Source: Labilithrix sp. (GTDB lineage Bacteria > Myxococcota_A > Polyangia > Polyangiales > Polyangiaceae). From it: a DNA stretch of 64,000 nucleotides. The notes under the pieces are model-generated. The model saw only the letters and a list, made by a program, of their open reading frames with translations, was not told the DNA's origin and did not search any database. Every line of letters starts with the position of its first letter. Position 1 is the first letter of the stretch. Location of the stretch: contig JAHBWC010000016.1 in the NCBI GenBank assembly GCA_019637225.1, forward strand, positions 1-64,000, in the 5' to 3' direction. Shown one piece after another: positions 58,913 through 64,000 of the stretch. The translations under genes and the position numbers were made by a program.

Positions 58913-60171
58913 TTCGGCTCTCCCTCGCATCGGCGCTCGCGCTCTTCGTGTTCGTGCTCGGGGCTCGCGCCGCCGCCGCCGCCGACGACGGCAATGCACC
59001 GTCGAGCGCGACTCGTCTCGCCGGCGACGCCGGTCCGGAGCCGCCGGTGACCGCCGCGACCGAGCCCACGCAGCCGGCCGCCGAGGCCACGCAGCCGGCC
59101 GCCGAGCCCGTGCCGCGGACCGCCGAGCCCGCGCCGCGGCCGACGGCCGAGGACGGCGCGCCCATCGGTCACGCGGCGCCGCCGACGGAGGCGGCCACGC
59201 ACGGGGCGGGGCCAGTCCGCGCGGGCCTCGAAGTATTTGCGCAATACAGCTATCGCAACCTCGTCGGGCCGGGGAACAACCAGACGTGGTTTCACGCGTT
59301 CGACGTGCCGCGCGCGCACGCCGCGCTCGAGGGCGAGCTCGACGGCGCGCGCGGCCGCGTCGTGCTCGAGGCGACGCGCTCGGCGAGCGAGGGCTCACTC
59401 CTCGGCGTCGCGGGCGACAGCCTCGTCCTCCGGATCCGCGAGGCCTACGGCGCCTACCGTGTCGTCGCGCCGCTCGAGCTCTCGGCAGGCGTCATTCCCA
59501 CGCTGACCGTCCCGAACCTCGACGGCACATGGATGCTCCGCCCGGTCGCGCCGTCCGCGCTCGAGGCGAGCGGCCTCATGTCCGCCGCCGATCTCGGCGC
59601 GAAGGCGCGCGTCGATCTGCCACGCGGCTTCGGCTGGCTCGCCGCGGCCGCGTACAACGGCGACGGCTACACGAATCGCGAGCTCAATCGCGGAAAGACG
59701 TTCGAGGGCGCGGCCGAGGTGCACCCGTTGCCGAACGGCGCGCTGCGTCCGCTCGGCGTCTTCGGCTCGTACGTCGCCGGCTCCACCGGGACGTCGCTGG
59801 CGCGCGCCGACCGCGTGACCGGCGGGCTCGTCTGGCAGGGCTCACGCGTCCGGGGCGGCGCGTACTTCACGCACGCCTGGGGCGTCGCTCAGCTCGGCAC
59901 GCAGCGCGCGATGCTCGCGAGCGCGTTCGTGCGCGTCGAGCCGGTGCCACGGCTCCTTCTCGGCGCCCGCGCCGACCACACGATCCGCGACAGCGCCGTC
60001 TCGCCCACCGGCGCGTTCACCACCGTCCTCGGGAGCGTCGGCTACCGGGTTGCGCTCCCGGTCGAGACGTTCCTCGCGCTCTCGCGTTCGATCCCCACTG
60101 CTCGCGCGCAGAGCGAGGTCCCCGGCTCGAATGCCTGGGAGCTCCGCGCGATCGTTCGTGTCGTCTTTTGA
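58909..60171 (+). CDS. porin-like outer-membrane beta-barrel protein
   Basis: A 420-aa exported protein. Residues 1-25 form a signal peptide (LALFVFVLGARAAAAA). A Pro/Ala/Thr linker (about 30-95) with EPTQPAAEATQPAAEP repeats leads to a barrel from about 100: strands such as AGLEVFAQYSYRNLVG, RAHAALEGELDGARGRVVLE, LVLRIREAYGAYRVVAPLEL, a GVFGSYVAGS turn, and a terminal RAIVRVVF ending in Phe as in outer-membrane proteins. Related to phosphate-selective porin-like families, no confident specificity. ATG 58909 overlaps the DUF2252 stop, so the two are coexpressed. Confidence 0.78.
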   Translation: MIRLSLASALALFVFVLGARAAAAADDGNAPSSATRLAGDAGPEPPVTAATEPTQPAAEATQPAAEPVPRTAEPAPRPTAEDGAPIGHAAPPTEAATHGAGPVRAGLEVFAQYSYRNLVGPGNNQTWFHAFDVPRAHAALEGELDGARGRVVLEATRSASEGSLLGVAGDSLVLRIREAYGAYRVVAPLELSAGVIPTLTVPNLDGTWMLRPVAPSALEASGLMSAADLGAKARVDLPRGFGWLAAAAYNGDGYTNRELNRGKTFEGAAEVHPLPNGALRPLGVFGSYVAGSTGTSLARADRVTGGLVWQGSRVRGGAYFTHAWGVAQLGTQRAMLASAFVRVEPVPRLLLGARADHTIRDSAVSPTGAFTTVLGSVGYRVALPVETFLALSRSIPTARAQSEVPGSNAWELRAIVRVVF

Positions 60172-60187
60172 TCTCGCGGAGGCTCCG

Positions 60188-60850
60188 ATGCGTCGTCTGT
60201 TCGTGTTGCTCGCTCTCGCCTCGGTCGCCGTCTGGGCATGCTCGGAGTCGACCGACGGGCTCATTCCACCCGCCCCGCTCGACAGCGCGTCGCCCGACGG
60301 CGCTGACGCGTCCACGGGCAGCTCCGGATCGTCGGGCTCATCCGGCTCCTCGCCGGAGCCCGACAAGGGGCGCTTCGACGCGACGACCGGGAGCTCCTCG
60401 GTCGTCCTGATCAACGAGGTCTCGGCGAGCGACGACTGGATCGAGCTCGTCAACTCGAGCGCGACCGCGATCGATCTCGGGGGCTGGAAGGTGGCCGACC
60501 GCGACAAGAAGACGGGCGGGCCGAAGCTCGCCGACGCGGTCACGTTCCCGCCGAACACGAAGCTGCCCGCGGGCGCCTACGGGCTCGTCCGCGCCGGGGG
60601 CCTCGACTCGGGCGAGCCGTGCCCCGCCGGCGACCACGCCTTCTGCGTGCTCGCCGAGTTCGGGATCAGCAACAAGGACGGCGAGGCGATCTTCCTCATC
60701 GACAGCGGCGGCGTGATCGTGGGCACCGTCGTCTATCCGCCCGAGGCGGCCTCCGGCGGCGACACCTGGGGCCGCATCCCCAACGGTGACATGAACGGCA
60801 CGTTCGAGCGCACGACCGCGACGCCGGGAGCGCCGAACAAGCCAAAGTGA
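60188..60850 (+). CDS. LTD (lamin-tail) domain lipoprotein
   Basis: A 220-aa lipoprotein: MRRLFVLLALASVAVWAC has a lipobox (VWAC, Cys 18), followed by a Ser/Gly/Asp-rich linker (about 24-65). Residues about 70-215 form an LTD beta-sandwich: VVLINEVSASDDWIELVNSS (about 73-92), IDLGGWKVAD (about 97-106) and GDTWGRIPNGD near the C-terminus with FERTTATPGAPN. LTD domains are common in myxobacterial secreted proteins and usually bind or decorate extracellular structures. Start ATG 60188, 16 bases after the porin gene; probably the same operon. Confidence 0.88.
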   Translation: MRRLFVLLALASVAVWACSESTDGLIPPAPLDSASPDGADASTGSSGSSGSSGSSPEPDKGRFDATTGSSSVVLINEVSASDDWIELVNSSATAIDLGGWKVADRDKKTGGPKLADAVTFPPNTKLPAGAYGLVRAGGLDSGEPCPAGDHAFCVLAEFGISNKDGEAIFLIDSGGVIVGTVVYPPEAASGGDTWGRIPNGDMNGTFERTTATPGAPNKPK

Positions 60851-60931
60851 GACGTCCCGGTTCGGTCGTGAACCTCCCGGGGAGGTCGGCGGTGCCATGC
60901 GCTCCCCGGCGCGCTGGCTCGGGCAGTCCGT

Positions 60932-60960
60932 TTGACAAACAATAAGCGATGGCTTATTGA
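60932..60960 (+). promoter_or_regulatory. promoter with overlapping ArsR-type operator
   Basis: TTGACA (60932-60937), a 17-base spacer and TATTGA (60955-60960). The perfect inverted repeat CAATAAGC-GATG-GCTTATTG (60940-60959) fills the spacer and part of the -10. The ATG at 60967 would be at or next to the predicted start site, so the transcript is probably leaderless. Binding here would block RNA polymerase: autorepression by the ArsR protein is likely. Confidence 0.8.
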
Positions 60961-60966
60961 TATTGA

Positions 60967-61290
60967 ATGCAGCGCGCGGCCGCGGCCGAAAACAAGGTCT
61001 TCCAGGCGCTGGCCGATCCCAGCCGGCGGGCGATCTTCGAGTCGCTCACGCGTGGGGAAGCGGCGGTCAAGGAGCTCACGGCGCGCTTCGACATCTCGCA
61101 GCCGGCGGTCTCGCAGCACCTCGCCGCGTTGAAGGACGCGGGCCTGGTCAACGGCCGGCGCGAGGGCCGCTGCGTCTACTACCGCGTGGATCCGCGAGGG
61201 ATGAAGCCGCTCGTCGACTGGATCGCGCACTACCGCGCCTTCTGGACGGAGCGCGTCGATCGTCTCGAACGCCTGCTGGAGGAGATGTAA
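60967..61290 (+). CDS. ArsR/SmtB-family winged-helix repressor (SdpR-like)
   Basis: A 107-aa protein: VFQALADPSRRAIFESLTRG (about 10-29), then the winged-helix recognition region KELTARFDISQPAVSQHLAALKDAGLV and GRREGRCVYYRVDP. No metal-binding Cys cluster (the only Cys lies in the wing), so it belongs to the SdpR/aromatic-type group rather than the metal sensors. It is autoregulated by the CAATAAGC inverted repeat upstream. The next gene, 2 bases after its stop, encodes an SRPBCC protein, a common partner of such regulators. Acts in the cytoplasm. Confidence 0.92.
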   Translation: MQRAAAAENKVFQALADPSRRAIFESLTRGEAAVKELTARFDISQPAVSQHLAALKDAGLVNGRREGRCVYYRVDPRGMKPLVDWIAHYRAFWTERVDRLERLLEEM

Positions 61291-61292
61291 CG

Positions 61293-61739
61293 ATGACTGT
61301 CGTCGACAAGACCGCCAGAGAGCAGACCGACTCCATTTCATTCGAGCTCGAGCTGCGTCATCCGCCGGAGAAGGTGTGGCGCGCGCTCACCGATCCGGTG
61401 CTGCTCGCCGAGTGGCTCCTGCCCGTCGCCGGTATCGAGCTCGATCCGGGCGCCGCGTTCACGTTCAAGACGCAGCCTTTTCCCGGATGGGACGGAACCG
61501 TGAGCTGTCGGATGCTCGAGGTCGAAGCGGAGAGGAAGCTCAGCTACACCTGGGTCGTCGGCGACATGGCCCTCGACACCGTCGTGACGTTCACGCTCAC
61601 GCCCACCGCGTCGGGCACCCGCCTGTCCCTCGTCCAGTCGGGCTTCAAGCCGGATCAGAAGCAGAACTTCGGCGGCGCGCGCTACGGCTGGAAGATGATG
61701 GGCGGCAAGCTCCTCGACTTGCTCGCGAGGCTCCCGTGA
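61293..61739 (+). CDS. SRPBCC/AHSA1-like ligand-binding protein
   Basis: A 148-aa helix-grip protein. FELELRHPPEKVWRALTDPV (about 17-36), LAEWLLPV and FPGWDGTVSCRMLEVEAERK (about 63-82), WVVGDMALDTVVTFTLTPT, and GARYGWKMMGGKLLDLLARL at the C-terminus form the AHSA1 (activator of Hsp90 ATPase-like) pattern. These proteins bind hydrophobic ligands in a cavity. Probably coexpressed with the ArsR regulator (2-base gap, GGAGGAG ribosome site) and may be the effector of a stress response. The ligand is unknown. Confidence 0.9.
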   Translation: MTVVDKTAREQTDSISFELELRHPPEKVWRALTDPVLLAEWLLPVAGIELDPGAAFTFKTQPFPGWDGTVSCRMLEVEAERKLSYTWVVGDMALDTVVTFTLTPTASGTRLSLVQSGFKPDQKQNFGGARYGWKMMGGKLLDLLARLP

Positions 61740-61876
61740 GCAGGTCTGTCGAGGATCTCCACGAGCCGTCGCCACTCGCCTAAGCTGAGGATATGCGCTC
61801 TGCATCGATCGTCTCTTCGGCAAGACTCGATCTCGAAGTCGACGGGACGGAGGTGACCCGAGGCTCGAGCGACGCG

Positions 61877-62392
61877 ATGAAGCGGTTCGCCGTCGTCGGC
61901 CTGGTGTCGTTGCTCGCGCTCGGGTGCGACGAGAAGACGTCGTCGAGCGCAAGCGCGCCTCCGAGCGCAAGCGCGCCTCCGAGCGCAAGCGCCTCTCCGA
62001 GCGCAAGCGCCTCTCCGAGCGCGACGCCGTCGGCGACCACTCCGCCTGCATCCGCGACCGCGCCGCCGTCCGCGGTGGCGGCGCAGCATGTCCTCGTGAC
62101 CTGGAAGGGAGCCAAGGGGGCGCCCAAGACCGTCACGCGCAGCAAGGCCGAGGCGAAGAGCCGCGCCGAAGAGGTCGTCGCGAAGGCGAAGGGCGGAGCC
62201 GACTTCAGCGCGCTCGCGGCGGAGTACTCCGACGATCCGGGGAGCAAGGAGCGCATGGGCAGCGTCGGGAAGTTCACGCGCGAGAAGATGACGAAGCCCT
62301 TCTCCGACGCCGCGTTCGCCCTCGCCGTCGACGAGGTCAGCGGCGTCGTCGAGTCGGAGTTCGGCTATCACGTCATCAAGCGAAACCAGTAG
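61877..62392 (+). CDS. parvulin-type peptidyl-prolyl isomerase lipoprotein
   Basis: A 171-aa lipoprotein. MKRFAVVGLVSLLALGC is a signal peptide with lipobox (Cys 17). A Ser/Ala/Pro linker (about 20-70) is encoded by 18-bp repeats (SAPPSA/SASPSA). The C-terminal PpiC-like rotamase domain (about 75-171) has AAQHVLVTWKGA, AEEVVAKAKGGADFSALAAE, SDDPGSKERMGSVGKFTREK and GVVESEFGYHVIKRNQ, all standard for parvulins. The catalytic Cys/Asp position is replaced as in many SurA-like members, so chaperone activity is the safer prediction. ATG 61877 gives the signal peptide; an upstream start at 61793 would not. Confidence 0.85.
   Translation: MKRFAVVGLVSLLALGCDEKTSSSASAPPSASAPPSASASPSASASPSATPSATTPPASATAPPSAVAAQHVLVTWKGAKGAPKTVTRSKAEAKSRAEEVVAKAKGGADFSALAAEYSDDPGSKERMGSVGKFTREKMTKPFSDAAFALAVDEVSGVVESEFGYHVIKRNQ
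61948..62030 (+). repeat. 18-bp tandem repeats inside the linker
   Basis: Roughly four and a half copies of AGCGCAAGCGCCTCTCCG or its GCGCCTCCG variant, in frame with the parvulin gene and encoding SASAPP/SASASP. Likely variable in copy number. Confidence 0.7.
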
Positions 62393-62404
62393 CGCCGAGG
62401 CGCG

Positions 62405-62785
62405 TCAGCGCTCGGGAGCCGCCGTGACGTCGACCTGGAGCCTCGCGGCGCCGTCACGCGCGACGAACGTGACCGTCGTCGAGCCGACCTCCTTCGCCGA
62501 GACGACGAACATGCGGCAGCTGCCCCGCACGCCCCTCACCTCGACGCGCTCGGGAGCCGTCGAGGTGGCCCGCACGCAGAGCTCCATCGGGTCGAAGTCG
62601 CCGTCGAGCGGCGTGGTGTCGAGCACGAAGACGTCGCCCTCGACGAGGCTGACGCGTTGCGCTCCCGCGTCGCCGACGATCGCCTGACCACTCCTCGGCT
62701 GGAGGCTGAAGGTCTCGGGCGAAGGCTCGCAGGCGGCCGACACGAGCGCCAACGACGCCGCGAGGAGGATCCTGCGGGCGTTCAC
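62405..62785 (-). CDS. small lipoprotein
   Basis: A 126-aa lipoprotein: MNARRILLAASLALVSAAC gives the lipobox (Cys 19), followed by ~105 residues of beta-rich sequence with VSLVEGDVFVLDTT (about 45) and VRATSTAPERVEVRGVRGSC (about 70-90), TTVTFVARDGAARLQVDV at the end, an Ig/MG2-like pattern. I do not recognise a specific family. GTG start at 62785 overlaps the upstream lipoprotein stop (GTGA), so the two are coupled and probably interact in the envelope. Converges on the parvulin gene with a 12-base gap. Confidence 0.75.
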   Translation of the reverse strand: MNARRILLAASLALVSAACEPSPETFSLQPRSGQAIVGDAGAQRVSLVEGDVFVLDTTPLDGDFDPMELCVRATSTAPERVEVRGVRGSCRMFVVSAKEVGSTTVTFVARDGAARLQVDVTAAPER

Positions 62786-63567
62786 GAATCACCTCCGTCG
62801 TCGCCCGCGTCCGATGGATCGGAGGCGTCGTCCGAGGCGTCCGACACGCTGGAGTCTTCGCCGGCGTCGGCGACCGCCGCCGGCTCGTCGACGTGAATCC
62901 GGATCTCGGCGACGAGCCCGGCAGCCGACGCGAGGAGGCGCCCCGACCCCGGCGTCCTTCCCGTGAGCTCGCACGTCCCGGCGCCGCTGACGACCGTCGC
63001 GAGCTCCGGCGGGTCGACCGTCCACACGACGTCCGACAAGGTGCCGGCCAGCGGGACGCCGCTCTCCAGCGCGGCGACCCGCAGCGCGAGCGGGGAGCCG
63101 ACGGCGAGGCGCTCCGATTCGCGGAAGAGCGACGAGCCGAAGAACCCTCCCCCGACGCTCCCGATCGCGAGGCTGTCCGCCTCGACGATCTCGAGCCGAA
63201 CGGCATCGATCGCCTCGGCGTCGGCGAGGACCACGAACCCCACGGCGCCGCTCCGGAGCGCGACGAAGTCTCGCCCCGACGTGCGCACCGCCTTCGACGA
63301 GACCGGCGTGACGGTACCGCCGCCGTACAGCAGGCCGAATCGCGCTCCCTTGGCGACCGCGCGGGGCAGTGGCTGGGTCGCGTCGATCGCCGAGCGACCG
63401 TCGCACTCCGGATCGGCGCCGCTCACGCAGACGTACGTGAAGCTGCCCGCGCCCGTGAGGCCGTTGCCCGCAGGCGCGCACCCGCCGTCGCCGGAGCCCC
63501 AGGAGAAGCACCCCGCTACCGCAAGGCTCGTCGCGACGACGGCCGTGAGGCGTCCCAAATAGGTCAT
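62782..63567 (-). CDS. lipoprotein with acidic C-terminal tail
   Basis: A 261-aa lipoprotein. MTYLGRLTAVVATSLAVAGC gives the lipobox (Cys 20). About 20-225 is a beta-rich region: FTYVCVSGADPECDG (about 43), FGLLYGGGTVTPVSSKAV (about 77-94), GAVGFVVLADAEAIDAVRLE (about 106), then ALRVAALESGVPLAGTLSDV and a VVWTVDPPELATV segment with Big-like/Ig-like features. The C-terminus (about 230-261) is Asp/Ser/Ala-rich and looks disordered. No enzymatic motif. Probably an envelope structural or binding protein. ATG 63567. Coupled to the small lipoprotein downstream. Confidence 0.78.
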   Translation of the reverse strand: MTYLGRLTAVVATSLAVAGCFSWGSGDGGCAPAGNGLTGAGSFTYVCVSGADPECDGRSAIDATQPLPRAVAKGARFGLLYGGGTVTPVSSKAVRTSGRDFVALRSGAVGFVVLADAEAIDAVRLEIVEADSLAIGSVGGGFFGSSLFRESERLAVGSPLALRVAALESGVPLAGTLSDVVWTVDPPELATVVSGAGTCELTGRTPGSGRLLASAAGLVAEIRIHVDEPAAVADAGEDSSVSDASDDASDPSDAGDDGGDS

Positions 63568-63689
63568 GGCCGAGCTCGAGCAACGAGCATGCCGTACGGA
63601 GAAGTGGGCGTTTCGCGGGGAAAGGCCGAGAAGATGCGCGCGTCGTCATGATCGACGTGTCAGAGAAGGCGGTCGACCAGGAAGCGCGT

Positions 63690-64000
63690 TTACGCGCTGG
63701 CGGCGGCGACGGGGCTTGCGGCTCCATCCTGGTCTCGTTCCGGCGCCCCTCCCTCGGCGGCGGCGTTCACGGTGCTCTCGCCTGCCTCGAGGGTGAACCG
63801 GTCGATGAGCCTCACCTTCGCGCGGTCCGCCTCGTCCGTCGTGTCTGCGGCGATGGCGAAGACCTCGAGCCGATCGGCCGCCACCCTGATCCGCAGGATC
63901 TGCACGAAGGAGTCGACGCGGACCGCTCCGCCGGCCTCGTTGTTGTGCCCGTCGTACGCGAGCGCGATGACGAGGTACCAGGCGAACCAGACCGTGGAGA
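63690..64000 (-). CDS. membrane protein, 5' end outside the window
   Basis: Only the last 103 residues are in the window; the frame is open at the right edge. The visible part starts with a hydrophobic stretch (WFAWYLVIALAYDG) and continues HNNEAGGAVRVDSFVQILRI, then a beta-rich RVAADRLEVFAIAADTTDE and a low-complexity C-terminus ending in Ala/Ser. It resembles the end of a multi-spanning protein with a soluble C-terminal domain. No family assigned. A GTG at 63905 is an internal codon, not the likely start. Confidence 0.65.
   Translation of the reverse strand, partial: STVWFAWYLVIALAYDGHNNEAGGAVRVDSFVQILRIRVAADRLEVFAIAADTTDEADRAKVRLIDRFTLEAGESTVNAAAEGGAPERDQDGAASPVAAASA

Overview
The window is high-GC DNA (one hand-counted 60-base line at 13321-13380 is 77% G+C). 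It carries eukaryotic-like Ser/Thr kinases, a PEGA-domain kinase, many lipoproteins with Ser/Asp-rich linkers and a large surface-polysaccharide locus. Together these suggest a soil myxobacterium (Myxococcota, probably order Polyangiales). The taxon is an inference from gene style, not from a marker gene.

Layout. 1-12,700 is housekeeping: the tail of an anthraniloyl-CoA monooxygenase-type flavoprotein, a glutathione S-transferase, a translationally coupled egtB-egtD ergothioneine pair, gluQRS, two Ser/Thr kinases around a LysM protein, gpmI and an RNase H. 12,800-44,300 is a long envelope-polysaccharide region. It holds a hexapeptide acetyltransferase, an SDR, rmlB-rmlA, an ATP-grasp ligase, a WecE-type sugar aminotransferase, galE, three GT2 glycosyltransferases, five SAM methyltransferases, a flippase-like protein and six large multi-spanning proteins, four of which look like two duplicated pairs. 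The dTDP-sugar genes can supply dTDP-4-keto-6-deoxyglucose and then an amino sugar. The ATP-grasp enzyme and the acetyltransferase are candidates for decorating that amine.

44,394-56,492 is a genomic island of about 12 kb in the 3' end of a tRNA-Lys(CTT) gene. A 32-bp imperfect copy of the tRNA end marks the far border. Two island lines I counted are 65% and 58% G+C. The island holds a frameshifted tyrosine integrase, a terminator, a HicA-like ORF with a Gly-rich micropeptide and a 441-aa unknown protein, a relic of a Ser/Thr kinase, a ParA-like ATPase, an OLD-nuclease/UvrD-helicase pair resembling Gabija, an IS21 scar, an FRG-domain protein and one orphan gene. It reads as a decaying defence island whose integrase no longer has an intact frame. 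A 12-bp-spaced GGRGGCCA double motif occurs once near the left border and twice near the right, and is a candidate integrase arm site.

56,500-64,000 returns to chromosomal genes: a DoxX protein, a DUF2252 lipoprotein coupled to a porin-like protein, an LTD-domain lipoprotein, an ArsR regulator plus SRPBCC pair with a clear operator-promoter overlap, a parvulin-like lipoprotein and two coupled lipoproteins. A membrane protein is cut by the window end.
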